In this document: in pieces, positions 34,843 to 46,540 of the stretch
Layout: each line of letters starts with the position of its first letter
How positions within the stretch are numbered: position 1 is the first letter of the stretch
From: Cephalotus follicularis
Lineage: Eukaryota > Streptophyta > Magnoliopsida > Oxalidales > Cephalotaceae
DNA length: 64,000 nucleotides
NCBI GenBank assembly: GCA_001972305.1
Contig: BDDD01001681.1
Location: 62,001-126,000 of the forward strand
Direction of reading: 5' to 3'
Made by a program: the position numbers and the translations under genes
The notes under the pieces: model-generated
What the model was told of the DNA's origin: nothing
What the model saw: the letters and a program-made list of their open reading frames with translations, nothing else
The model's database searches: none

Positions 34843-35656
34843 TGCCATGGTTGGTTAGTGGCGGGTTGACCCTAGGAGCTAGGAGTTGTCTGGGGAACTC
34901 ACTATGATTGCTTAGCCGCCGTGCTAAGTAACCTGTACTGTTGACATACTTCGAGCCATCAGGAGCCGGGGCTGAGGTATGAGTGTGCGACGCTGGGGCC
35001 AGGAGTTAGTGACGATCTCATACGTACTGCTTGTACTGCCTGGTCCTGTGTGGACATTACTTTTTATTGTGTTGATGTAGCCCTGGTCGGGTTATATATC
35101 TATATGTATATACTATTATATATACTGTATTGCATCACTATGCATACATTCATGACATACATTATTATTGACCCCGAATTGTATATATATCACTTAGCCA
35201 AGTGAGGACAAAGGCTAACCCCCTACAATTTCATATTGAGGCTGCAAGACAGCTGTGGACATGCTAGGGAAAGACCTATGTCGTAATGATGGTGCAAGTG
35301 TTTTTCTTTGAGGATTATTATGTGGTTATTGTAAAACAATGGAATAATGTTTTATGTTCGTGGAACAATGTTTATCACACTGGAAGGTTTTATTGTAATT
35401 GCTGATTTATGTAATATTGGATAATAAGTTTTTAAATCGCCCTCCATTTTGTGGGCAGTTAACTTGGATTATTGTACTGGATTAAGCACTTTTGGTAACA
35501 CGTAGTATGGGATGAGTGTTACGTTAATGTTTCGGCTTATATTAATTGCTTCCGCTATGAGTTTAAAGTTTTAAATTTTACCGTTTTCCATAAGCTGAAT
35601 GATTATGTTGATTGCCTTTACCTTTATACTGTTTACGTAAAAATCGGGGTGTGACA
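34843..35656 (+). repeat. Tk2 3' LTR, third part
   Basis: It resumes after Tk3 (TGCCA copy 34843-34847) and aligns with 11815-12650. It ends GGGGTGTGACA. Nothing coding is seen. Confidence 0.9.
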
Positions 35657-35897
35657 AAAACATGTCTCTACTACATCTTTAGATTAGTCTCTTATACATA
35701 ACAAGTCTCAGAAGCCATACGGCTTTGTTTCTACACATAAGGCCCTCTTTACCACTCATATACAAAACCATATACAACCTGGCTAACAAAAGACGCTACA
35801 AGAAACCAGTCCATTGAAGCCTGTCTCATTGCAATCCATCACCTGGGCCTGACCCATTCCATCATGAGGAAATGGGTCAGTGACATAATGTGGAGTA
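35657..35897 (-). repeat. LTR-D, left fragment
   Basis: Its reverse complement aligns with about 21300-21480 of SoloA (shared ATTATGTC.CTGACTCATTTC, GGTGATG.ATTGCAA and TTTTGTTAGCCA stretches). It lies between Tk2 and Copia-G, both of which are inserted into it. The rest of its 3' end is left of Tk2 and outside the window. Confidence 0.82.
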
Positions 35898-38129
35898 TGT
35901 TAGATGTAGTGACCTGTCAAGCCATTGGATTGGATGTCGTATTATATCTTATCCTGTATGAAACAATCTTATTCCTTATATATATGATATGTGCTAATTT
36001 GTTATGGCTGTATCACTTGTGTTTTATCACTTAATTGAAGTAGTTTATTATTTACCTGCTTACACTTGTGATGCCCTGACAAAAGGATGGGTGCCTAGCA
36101 TGGAGGCTGTGAGATTGGTTACCTTATTCCTTATGCCGAATTAGATCCAAGTCATAGGTTCACTTTGTAGGCATAAGTGAACCAGATAGACTTGCGCGTA
36201 TGTTGCCTGCTCATGGAATTGGAGGATGGATTCTCTCACTACCATATGTGTTGGACACTGGGGCAAATACAGGGTGCACGTTGGAAGCGTGTACACTGAA
36301 TTGGACCCGCGTAGGAGACACTATTTGGATAGTCACTATTCTCGTGTCAGTAGTGACTCCTACTTGTTGCGGTTGTGTATAAGTGTTGATCACTTAGCGA
36401 GTTCACAAACTCGTATGATCCTTAGACCTGAGCGACTGCTCTATATTGTATGGAGACGGTTATGCTTTGTTCTCCACCTTACCCAGTCCTTGCGCAGGGC
36501 TGCCAATCGGGTGGTCTTTGGGTATGATCGAATCTATACGAAGATAAGTGAGTGCGCAATATGGGATTGTCACACCTGAGCAAAGGTGATCGGCTCTATT
36601 ATGATCTTATTATACTTTGGACTTATGAAACCCTTGGCCATGTTTGAGGTGGACTGGAAATTAGATTTCTGGAGAGTTTACCAAAGGTCCTAGTAATGAT
36701 CAGATATTTTAGCCATTGAGGTATTATCTAGGGTTGACACGTATCCTTATCCTAGACCTCAATCGGGGCCAAGCATGACAAGGGATAATAGTACACGTGA
36801 ACCGACGACTTAGAAAATCTAGGGTTAAAGCGGTATGTAATAAATTATGGGAAAATTAATCAGATTAATTTTTTCATCTGGATAATATTAGATATTATTT
36901 CGATAGCATTTAAATTGGTCTAGGACCATTTAGAATGGCTAAACCAAACCCTAGGGGCATTTTGTTAAATTATGAATACCTATGTTTTTAACCAAGATTT
37001 TAAAGGGTCCTTGCCGAATAATGATTAGTTCTTTAATATGTTGGACATATTAAGTCTTGGTGTCAAATATCGGTTATGTTGATTTTACATTCTGTGGATA
37101 CACATTTGTTTGATCTTATTTAATCAATATTAGAAGGGATTAAATAAGTTGGACTTATACTCAAATTGCTTTATATGCCAGTCAAAGCATCAACGCTTTC
37201 TAGGAAAGGGTCGACGCAAACTTTTGGACAAAGCGTCGAGGCCTTCTGGGAAGCGTCGACGCTTAAGGCTTGCATAGGCGTTGACGACTTTTAGAAAGAC
37301 GTCGACATTTAGTGCCATGTAATGCATAAGCGTTGACGCTATTATTGAAAGCGTCAACGCTTAGCGCTGGTTGTGCAGCCTGTGCACGAACTCACTTCGT
37401 GGGTACATTTTCTCTCTCTTCTCCAGCAGTTTTCTCCCATCATTACACATTATGGAAATGTGGGGATCATAGCTATAGACACCCTGGGAGTGAGGACCAT
37501 GATTTCGTGTTTGTGGGAGAGTGGGACAGAGGGAGAGTGGGCTGGTGAGAAGCTTTATTCATAGAAAATGTTTCTGGTTATGGTAGTGGTAATTTTGTTG
37601 GGCAAAAATGTGACAAGACTTCTCTCTGCACTTAGAGTTTTCCTTCACTGATAAACACCTAGCAAAGTTAACGTATCTAGCGTAGATTGTTTTTTATTGC
37701 ATTAATCAAACTCAATTTTCCATATACAAGTTTTGAAAGAGAAAGAGAGTTTTGTGGGTTTACATCTTCTTGTTGGTCTGGTGTTGTTGTTGCTGGGAGC
37801 AGTAGCAGCACGCATTGGAGGTCAATAAAGAAGGAGTCTTCGCAAGCTAGTAGGGGCAAAGACGAAGGAGCCATCACTGTTAGTATATCCCTTTTGCCTC
37901 CCTTTGTTATTACATTGCTTGTATGTCACCATTGGATGCAATGGTGACATCTTTTCAATTAGTGTGTTGATGTGGTGATCCATGTGGCTTGTGGACATGC
38001 CATAATGGACTGGTTTTTAGGTTTTGTTGGGTGTTCTTCCGCTGCGTATTTGTTGAATAAAATTTTGTTCTACACCCTACATACCTTAGTCCATTTATGG
38101 AATAGGAAATGGTTAATCCGTTTCCATTA
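35898..38129 (+). repeat. Copia-G 5' LTR (2232 bp)
   Basis: It begins TGTTAGATG and ends TTTCCATTA (CCATCA in the other LTR). A GTCGAC-core array of eight copies lies at about 37184-37366. It also carries about 25 bp near 36263-36290 that the 3' LTR lacks. Confidence 0.92.
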
Positions 38130-38130
38130 G

Positions 38131-38143
38131 TGGTATCAGAGAC
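38131..38143 (+). other. Copia-G primer binding site
   Basis: TGGTATCAGAGAC starts one base after the LTR boundary. It is of initiator tRNA-Met type. Confidence 0.9.
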
Positions 38144-39831
38144 TCCCACATCATCCTTAATTGATTTTGTGCTATGAATGATGTACTGATTGAAGGTTTA
38201 ATTAAAGGATGTCTTATTTGGGTTAAATTTGATATTCAAAGTGCCTTAATGAAATTGTGTATGAAATTGTATTTCATTATTTATTAATCTTGGAGATTAT
38301 GTTAAACGAAGTTTTGAACATGTTTTGGAAACATACATGGTGTAGAATAAGGCAGTAATTTGTCTAGTAATGACTGGTATTGTGTTTGCCCAATGTTCAA
38401 ATCAATGTTTCTGTAATTTTTGAATTGTAAAAACTGCTCAGGAGGTTTGAGCGTCGACGCTTGTTCTACAAGTTTGTCCAGTGCGTCGATGCCTTGTCAT
38501 AGCGTCGACGCTTATTTGATTTTTTATATTTTTCGCGCCTTAGAGGGAAGCGTCGACGCCTTCTGAGAAGCGTCGACGCTTTAGCATTAAAAAAAATTCT
38601 TTTTTAATAAAATTGGATTTTATACATTATGACACTTAGAAAATCAAAATCATTGCTTGATTTAGTGGGAGTTTAACCATTATTAATAATCCTTGAATTA
38701 AATTTTTGTTATTGGTTATTATTTATGGTATTTTGTTATTCTGTGTTTTAATTATATTGGATATAATTTACGTCTTATGCACAATGGATGGCCCGAAAAA
38801 GGACATAGACCTAGATTATGGTTTTTTTTTTGTGTGGATGGTTATTTATTTATTTATTACATTTAATAGTCTGTAATAATGTGCCTGCGTGCACCATTTA
38901 TGCATGGTATTTATTTAGTACGGTTTTGTAAATGAAGACTTTGCAAGGAGAGATGGAGGAAAGGAGAAATGGAGTACAAGACCTTCGAAGGGCATGTATG
39001 CATGGTATTAATGTAATAGATTAAATTGAATATCTTAACACCTGGGAAGACGAAGTAGTGTCTTTGGGCTCAAGTCACTACTATTAATGTCCATGCCAAT
39101 CCATTGACATATTTTAGAAATATGTCCAAGGTGCATACGATACACGTCTTGCATGCTAAGCCGTAATTAATTTGAATTGGCTAATACAACCAATGAATTA
39201 ATTAATGGCTCTGTAATTAAAATTTGAGACCGCAAATTCCCTCATCTTAATAATAAGTCTTAACGTAGGAACCCATGGAGTGGTTCCCCGTGGCCTTCCA
39301 CAATTTTCGTTGAGTAGTGTTCCTTAGTTGTTGGTTTGTCATGCCCTAGCTGAGGATGATAACTTGGGGATATTATGTCAACGTCGGTGTTGGGCACCGC
39401 AAAGGGTGGCTATGTTTTAGCACTTGGACACGCCTACGTGTGGGTGTTAAAACTAGTGCGTTCCAATGAAAATTGTGGGTACTTGACTTATCAAGATTTT
39501 GATGGTTTGTCATGCCCTAGCTGAGGCCATATTGAATCTGAGGCCCAATACTATGATTGGATCTTGTTTTAGATACAGATTGGCAAGAAAGCCTACCCAT
39601 TGGATATATTATAGTTTATCATGCCCTAGCTGAGGCTATAATATGATTGCGATGGGTTCCAACCCCCACTAGGAAGTTTTACTTCTCGAGTTCCATATGG
39701 GGGTATGAATTACGATTAGAATTGTGGGAGGAACCATAAGCGCCAAAGACCAAGTGTTATGGTTGTCATATATTAAAATTGGAATAAATGCTAACTCGTG
39801 TTTATATTTCCTTATCTAGGTTGCTAGTATG
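38144..39831 (+). other. Copia-G untranslated leader
   Basis: This is 1.7 kb between PBS and gag with no coding signal. It holds five GCGTCGACGC-type palindromes (38449-38583), an AT-rich zone and three dispersed copies of CATGCCCTAGCTGAGG (about 39340, 39511 and 39620). It ends in a pyrimidine-rich TTTCCTTATCTAG just before gag, which looks like a splice acceptor. Confidence 0.75.
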
Positions 39832-40421
39832 GCATTATCAAACGCAATGTCCCGTATACTCTAGACAAACATACTTGAGGGGCCCAACTTTAACGATTGG
39901 CACCGTAACCTCAAGATCATCCTTATGGCTACTAAAATGGCCTATGTGATGACTGGGGGGCCTCCTTCAGTGGGTGAAGATCCGACGCCCGAAGAGAGTG
40001 AGCGACTAGCCAAATGGCTAGAGGATGATGAGCAGGCTAGATGTCTTGCCCTTCTTGGGATGACACTGAGCCTCAGAGTCAGAATGAGAAGATTGAGACA
40101 TTATCTGCTATACTACTCCACCTCCAGGAGATGTATGGAGCTGAGTCTAGGACTCAAAGGTTCAATCTGTCACGCAAACTCTTTAAGGCTCAGATGCAAG
40201 AGGGAGCTTCAGTCCATGAACTTGGATTGAAGTTGATAGACATGACTGAGCAGCTGGCTCAATTAGGGTTTATCATGGACCATGATTGCTATGTGGATCT
40301 TAATTTGACGTCCCTTCCTAAGTCGTTCTCACAGTTTTTGGTGAACTTTCACATAAACAAGATAGAGGTGACTCTATCTGAGCTGATAGCTCTGTTGAGA
40401 ACGACTGACGGCCGATTTTGA
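39832..40421 (+). pseudogene. gag: Copia-G gag, decayed
   Basis: Its start is ATG at about 39830. A TAG interrupts it near 39860. The LEGPNFNDWHRNL motif typical of copia Gag follows, and a frameshift near 40065 separates 39925-40066 from 40041-40421. A second break at about 40421 precedes the nucleocapsid. It would have made the virus-like particle shell. Confidence 0.85.
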
Positions 40422-41727
40422 CTCTAGGAAGTCAAAGACTCAATCCTTACTTCTTCCTTCTTCTAGGTCTACCCGAGGAAAGGGCAGTGCCTCGTCTTCC
40501 TCAAAGGGGAAAGGCATGCTCATGCCTGTCAACACAAAAGGCAATGGTAAGAAGAAGCAAATGAAGAAGAAGGGGAGGCTTGGAGCTAGTGGGTATGCTG
40601 CCAAAGATCGGATGAAGAAGTTAGCTGCTGAAGGTGCTTGTTTCCAGTGCGGTAAGACCGGGCACTGGAAAAAGGATTATCATGTTGGTGTTGCTGCAGT
40701 CTCTGCTAATAACCCGCATGGTGCGAGTACATCAAGTACGTTCATGATTGAACTAAATCTAGCTTTGAATAGTAGTTCTTCATGGCTATTAGATACTGGA
40801 TGTAGAACTAATCTTTGCAAATCAATGCAGGGATTAAGAAAAGTTATAAAGCTTGGAGCAGGAGACCTGGACTTAAGGCTTGGCGATGGATCTAGGATCA
40901 TTGCTCAAGCTATTGGTGTTTATGATGTTTGTTTGTGTAATAATTTTATTTTGACATTGGATCCTTGTTATTATGTTATGAATATTGTAAGGAATATTAT
41001 AAGTGTTTCTCACTTATGTGGTTTGGGCTTGGAGCTTAAATTCCAAGGCATTGGATGTTTTATAGATTCGAACAATATTAGTGTTGGTAATGGTGTTATC
41101 AACAATGGATTATATGTCTTAAATACTTCACAGTCAAATATCTTGTCCATTGAGCAAAGTGATAATAAGAAAAGACAAAGAGAAACTGAGATGAATAAAA
41201 CCTATACTTGGCAATATAGACTTGGTCATCGTAGTGATGCTAGGCTATCACAGTTGGTTAAGGATGATCTCCTTGATATCCAGGACTTAGAGTCCTACCC
41301 AACTTGTGAATCATGTTTATTGGAAAATATGACCAAATCACCCTTATCTGGTCAAGGAGAAAGGGCAATGGACTTACTGGGCTTAGTCCATACTGACGTA
41401 TGTGGTCCTATGTCAGTCAGTGCTCGAGGAGGTTACATCTACTTCATAACCTTTACTGATGATTTATCTAGGTATGGTTATGTGTATCTGATGAAAACCA
41501 AGTCAGAATCCTTTGAGAAATTTAAGGAGTTCAGACTTGAAGTAGAAAAGCAGACAGGTAAATCAATTAAAGTACTTCGGTCGGACCGAGGTGGCGAATA
41601 CTTGTCAGCTGAATTCCTTGGTTATCTTAGACATAACGGAATTCTATCTCAGTGGACTCCTCCTGTAACACCAAAGCATAATGGTGTGTCCGAAAGTAGG
41701 TATGGTCAGGGAGGAAACCCAGCCTAA
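40422..41727 (+). pseudogene. pol: Copia-G nucleocapsid, protease and integrase N-part
   Basis: It is open from 40516 to 41727. The zinc knuckle CFQCGKTGHWKKDY has Tyr in place of the last Cys. Protease has WLLDTGC. A pre-integrase region (YRLGHRSDARLS) and a CESC pair belong to the integrase finger. Integrase acidic positions are in HTDVCGP, RSDRGGEY and the GVSE motif. Directly after that Glu the frame leaves the family pattern, because the middle of integrase has been deleted. Confidence 0.88.
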
Positions 41728-42152
41728 GCCATTAGAAGGTTTGGGGCTGTCCGACTTATGTCAAAAGGCTTGACGCAGATAAGCTGGAAGCACGGTCAGA
41801 CCGTTGCAGGTTTGTGGGGTATCCAAAAGAAAGTAAAGGATACTACTTCTACCACCCTAGAGAACAAAAGATATTTGTTTCGCGAAATGCTATGTTCCTA
41901 GAGAAGGAATACCTTCTTGAAGGAAACAGTGGGAGTAAGGTGGAACTCAAGGAGTTGCCAAAGGTAGAAACCACACAGGAGATGGAGGAGTCAGAGGTTA
42001 GACCTTCAACAGACACTGCTGAGATTGGATCTCAGGCTGAGAATGGTTCTCAGTTAGGCAGAGCTCCTTTGAGGAGATCAGGCAGAATCCCATTAGCACC
42101 TGAGAGGTATGGTTTCCTCATTGATGGTACTGATGAGATAAAACGTCATTGA
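41728..42152 (+). pseudogene. pol: Copia-G integrase C-terminal part after internal deletion
   Basis: In one frame from about 41730 the usual late-integrase pattern reappears: VWGCPTYVKRLDADK, CRFVGYPKESKGYYFY and then the acidic linker to RT. Normally well over 100 residues separate this from the catalytic Glu, so a deletion at about 41695-41735 removed them. The part ends with a stop near 42152. Confidence 0.82.
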
Positions 42153-42199
42153 AGATGACGAGTCTGCCAGCTATTTAGAGGCAGTGTAAGGCACTGAAT

Positions 42200-43355
42200 C
42201 TGAAGCATGGCTAGGAGCCATGAAATCCGAAATGGATTCCATGTACTCCAACCAGGTTTGGAATTTGGTTGAAGCACCCGAAGGAGTAGTGCCTATTGGC
42301 TGTAAATGGATCTTCAAGAAGAAGATGAATGCATATGGAAAAATCGAGACTTATAAAGCTCTATTAGTGGCGAAAGGGTATAGGCAACGACATGGAGTCG
42401 ACTTTACTGAAACTTTCTCAACAGTCTCCATACTTAAATCCATTAGGATATTGCTTACTATTACTGCACATTATGATTATGAGATATGGCAATTGGATGT
42501 CAAGACGACATTTTTAAATGGACGTCTTGAAGAGGACATTTATATGTCCCAACCCGAGGGGTTTACATATGCCGAGCATCCGCACATGGTGTGCAAGCTC
42601 AAACGGTCCATCTATGGACTAAAGCAAGCATCTCGTAGCTGAAATCTACATTTTGATGAAGCAGTCAAAGATTTTGACTTCGTTAAAAATGTAGATGAGC
42701 CCTGTGTTTATCGAAAGCAAGAGGGACCTAAGATCACTTTATTAGTGCTATATGTAGATGACATCCTACTCATTGGGATTGATGTAGGGATGTTGCAGTA
42801 TGCAAAGATATGGATAACTAAGAATTTTTCCATGAAGGATTTGGGAGAAGCCACCTATATACTAGGTATTAGGATCTTCAGGGATAGATCCAATAGGTTG
42901 CTTGTGCTTTCCAAAAGCCAGTACATAAGTAAGGTGCTGAAGAGGTTTAGCATGGAGAATTCCAAGAGAGGCCTATTGCCAATAGGCAAAGGAATTCATC
43001 TTTCTCGAAAGATGTCTCCTCAGACATCTGAAGAGAGAGCACACATGAGTCAGATACCTTATGCTTCGGCAGTAGGATCGATCATGTATGGCATGTTATG
43101 TACTAGGCCTTATGTCGCACTTGCCCTAGGTATGGCAATTCGTTTTCAGTCTGATCCTGGTGAGAAGCACTGGGAGGTGGTCAAGGGAATCCTGAAGTAC
43201 CTTAGGAGGACTCAGGATATATTCTTGATCTATGGAAAAGATAGTGAGCCGAAATTGGAAGGCTTTACGGACTCCAGTTTTGATAGTGATCCGGATGATC
43301 GCAAATCTGTCTCTGGGTACGTTTTTGTACTTAATGGTGGAGCTGTGAGCTAGCG
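42200..43355 (+). pseudogene. pol: Copia-G reverse transcriptase
   Basis: RT starts about 42220 (NQVWNLVEAPEG, CKWIFKKK), with WQLDVKTTFLNG and LKQASRS. A TGA at 42640-42642 replaces the Trp usual after that motif. The part after the stop carries the intact YVDD box (about 42751-42762) and runs to 43353. RT would copy element RNA into DNA. Confidence 0.9.
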
Positions 43356-43767
43356 CAGTTCAAAACAAGGGACTATTACGGATTCTACCACAGAAGCCAA
43401 GTACATAGCAGCCTCAGCTGCCGCCAAGGAGGGTGTATGGATGCGTAAGTTCATTTCTGAACTAGGAGTTATTCCTTCTATTATTAGTTCAGTTGTTATA
43501 TACTGTGATAATAATGGGGCTATAGCACAAGCCAAGGAACCGCGGTCTCACCAGCGATCCAAACACATCGAGCAGCGCTATCATTTGATCCGGGAGATTA
43601 TTGGTATGGGAGATATACAGCTTGAGAGGGTCTCCTCAGAGGAGAACACAACAGATCCACTGACCAAGGTAATTGGCACCAAGGCTCTGGAGCATCATCG
43701 TGGAAGGATGGGTCTAGGATATAGGAGTTCATGGCTTGAGGGTCAAGTGGGAGATTGTAAGATGTAG
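43356..43767 (+). pseudogene. pol: Copia-G RNase H
   Basis: The domain begins before the TAG at 43351-43353 (TDSSFDSDPDDRKSVSGY) and continues to 43767 (STTEAKYIA, CDNNGAIA, HIEQRYHLIRE). It carries the fold's acidic residues. The TAG again stands where relatives have Trp. The frame runs 12 bp into the 3' LTR, as is common in copia elements. Confidence 0.88.
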
Positions 43768-45902
43768 TGACCCGACAAGCCATTGGATTTGCTGTCGTAT
43801 TATATCTTATCATGTATGAAAAAATCTTTTTCCTTATATATATGATATGTGCTAATTTGTTATGGGTATATCACTTGTGTTTTATCACTTAATTGAAGTA
43901 GTTTATTATTTACCTGCTTACACTTGTGATGCCCTGACATAAGGTTGATGCCTAGCATGGAGGCTGTGAGATTGGTTACCTTATTCCTTATGTCGAATTA
44001 GTTCCAAGTCATATGTTCACTATGTGGGCATTATTGAACCGAATAGACTTGCGCGTATGTTGTCTGCTCATGGAATTGGAGGATGGATTCTCTGACTACA
44101 ATATGTGTTGGACATTAGGGCAGGGAGCGTGTACACATAACTGGACCTGCGTAGGAGACACTATTTGGATAGTCGCTATTCTCATGTCAGTAGTGACTCC
44201 TACTTGTTGCGGTTGTGTATAAGTGTTGATCACTTAGCGAGTTCACAAACTCGTATGATCCTTAGACCTGAGCGACTGCTCTATATTGTATGGAGACGGT
44301 TATGCTTTGTTCTCCACCTTACCCAGTCCTTGCGCAGGGCTGCCAATCGGGTGGTCTTTGGGTATGATCGAATCTATACGAAGATAAGTGAGTGCGCAAT
44401 ATGGGATTGTCACACCTGAGCAAAGGTGATCGGCTCTATTATGATCTTATTATACTTTGGACTTATGAAACCCTTGGCCATGTTTGAGGTGGACTGGAAA
44501 TTAGATTTCTGGAGAGTTTACCGAAGGTCCCAGTAATAATCAGATATTTTAGAAATTGAGGTATTATCTAGGGTTGACACGTATCCTTATCCTAGACCTC
44601 AATCAGGACCAAGCATGACAAGGGATTATAGTACACGTGAACCAACGACTTAGAAAACCTAGGGTCAAAGAGGTATGTAATAAATTATGGAAAAATTAAT
44701 TAGATTAATTTTTCCATCTTGATAACATTAGATATTTTTCCGATAGCATTTAAATTGGCCTATGACCATTTAGAATGGCTAAACCGAACCCTAGGGACAT
44801 TTCGGTAATTTATGAATACCTCCGTTCTTAACCAAGATGTTAAAGGGTCCCTGCCTAATAATGATTATTTCTTTAATATGTTGAACATATTAAGTCTTGG
44901 TGTCAAATATCGGTTACGTGGATTTTACATTCTGTGGAAACACATTTGTTTGATATAACTTAATCAATATTAGAAGGGATTAAATAAGTTGGACTTATAC
45001 TCAAATTGCTTTATATTCCCGTCAAAGCGTCGATGCCTTCTAGGAAAACATCGACGCTTACCTTTGGACAAAGCGTCGACGCCTTCTGGGAAGCATCGAC
45101 GTTTAGTGCCATGTAATCCATAAGCGTCAACGCTTAGCGCGGGTTGTGCAGGCTGTGCACGAACTCACTTCATGGGCACGTTTTCTCTCTCATCTCCAAC
45201 AGTTTTCTCCCATCATTACATGTTATGGAAATGTGGGGATCATGGCTACAGACTCCCTGGGAGTGAGGACCATGATTCCGTGTTTGTGGGAGAATGGGAG
45301 AGAGGGAGAGTGGACTGGTGAGAAGCTTTATTTGTAGAAAATGTTTTTGGTTATGGTAGTGGTAATTTTGCTGGGCAAAAACGTGACAAGACTTCTCTCT
45401 GCACTTAGAGTTTTCCTTCACTTATAAACACCAAGCAAAGTTAACTTATCTAGGGTAGATTGTTTTTTATTGCATTAATCAAACTCAATTTTCCTTATAT
45501 AAGTTTTGAAAGAGAAAGGGAGTTTTGTGGGTTTACAACTTCTTGTTGGTCTGGTGTTGTTGTTGCTGGGAGCAGTAGCAGCACACATTGGAGGGCCATA
45601 AAGAAGGAGTCTTCGCAAGCTAGTAGCATCAAAGATGAAGGAGCCATCACTGTTGGTATATCCCTTTTTGCTCCCTTTGTTATTACATTGCTTGTATGTC
45701 ACTATTGGATGCAATGGTGACATCTTTTCAATTAGTGTGTTGATGTGGTGATCCATGTGGCTTGTGAACATGCCATAATGGATTGGTTTTTAGCTTTTGT
45801 TGGGTGTTCTTCCGCTGCGTATTTGTTGAATAAAATTTTGTTCTACACCTTACATACCTTAGTCCATTTATGGCATAGGAAATGGTTAATCCATTTCCAT
45901 CA
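43756..45902 (+). repeat. Copia-G 3' LTR (2147 bp)
   Basis: It begins TGTAAGATG, one change from the 5' copy, and ends CCATTTCCATCA. It is almost identical to the 5' LTR over about 44200-44520 and more diverged near the start. It carries five GTCGAC-core palindromes (45026-45135), fewer than the eight of the 5' LTR. Confidence 0.92.
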
Positions 45903-46340
45903 GAGTAGGTATACTATATGTTATGCATGCGACAATATAACAATGTAATCCCTCTAATGCAGCAGCATAATAATGTATGTGTGCAACGATATAATAATAT
46001 GCCATGTAGTGCATCAGCATAATAGTATGTTATGCGTGCAATAGTGTAATCACATATGTGTGGCATTTCATCTGTATAAATGCTAAGTGTGGACTGCTCC
46101 GGTATACCGACTGACCCTAAGCAGTGGTATACTTAGCTAGTCATATTGTCACATCAAAGGCCAATGGCCTGCAGACACTCCATAAATAATCCATAATCAT
46201 GCCATGGGAACAATCAACCATGAGGTACATCCATCATAGTCCAAACACTCTCCGTGTCATAGCTGTGTGGGCATGGGGTGACACTAGGCATAAGATCATA
46301 ATGTCGATCTCCTGAGGGGCAAACCAGCCTACAATGGTGA

Positions 46341-46540
46341 CCTGAAAGATCTGCTCACTACTATCCTGTGAGAGCCTGAAAAGACCTACTCACTTACTAT
46401 CCTGTGAGGACCTGAAAGGATCTACTCACTAACTATCCTGTGAGGACCTAAAAGATCTACTCACTGACTATCCTGTGAGGACCTGAAAATATCTACTCAC
46501 TAACTATCCTGTGAGGACCTGAAAATATCTACTCACTAAT
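46341..46540. repeat. 36-bp tandem repeat in LTR-D
   Basis: About 5.6 copies begin at 46341, 46375, 46411, 46447, 46482 and 46518, each with a CCTGAAAAGATCTACTCAC-like core and ACTATCCTGTGAGG. Copies differ by a few bases. Confidence 0.92.

Larger units (their letters stand above)
1..35656 (+). mobile_element. Tk2: Ty3/gypsy chromovirus (Tekay/Del-like), 5' end off window, hosts Tk1, SoloA and Tk3
   Basis: This is a full-length element apart from about 275 bp of 5' LTR lying left of the window (position 1 aligns with 17650 in the 3' LTR). Its pieces are: 5' LTR 1-1534 and 11665-12650; internal region 12651-17374 (about 4.7 kb); 3' LTR 17375-18517, 21997-22780 and 34848-35656. Removing the insertions makes the two LTRs about 2.7-2.8 kb each. 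The LTR begins TGTAACGCCC and ends GGGGTGTGACA. The order gag, PR, RT, RNase H, integrase, chromodomain-like C-terminus fits the Tekay/Del chromoviruses of plants. The right target duplication is probably AAAAC at 35657-35661; the left one is outside. Tk2 sits inside LTR-D. Confidence 0.88.
35898..45902 (+). mobile_element. Copia-G: full-length decayed Ty1/copia element inside LTR-D
   Basis: It is flanked by GAGTA (35893-35897 and 45903-45907), with LTR-D continuing on both sides. It comprises a 5' LTR 35898-38129, PBS, long leader, gag-pol 39832-43767, a purine-rich AAGTGGGAGA and a 3' LTR 43756-45902. The order protease, integrase, RT, RNase H is diagnostic of copia. LTRs over 2.1 kb suggest one of the long-LTR copia lineages; I do not assign one. 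The LTRs resemble SoloE, LTR-F and Copia-I over their first 300-700 bp. Confidence 0.95.

Noticed and set aside
36226-36579. 117-aa frame in Copia-G LTR with a copy at 44165-44419
   Set aside because: LTR duplication explains the conservation. The 3' copy is shortened and no domain is visible.
46341-46540. CRISPR-like reading of the 36-bp repeats
   Set aside because: The units are contiguous without unique spacers and sit inside a plant LTR.
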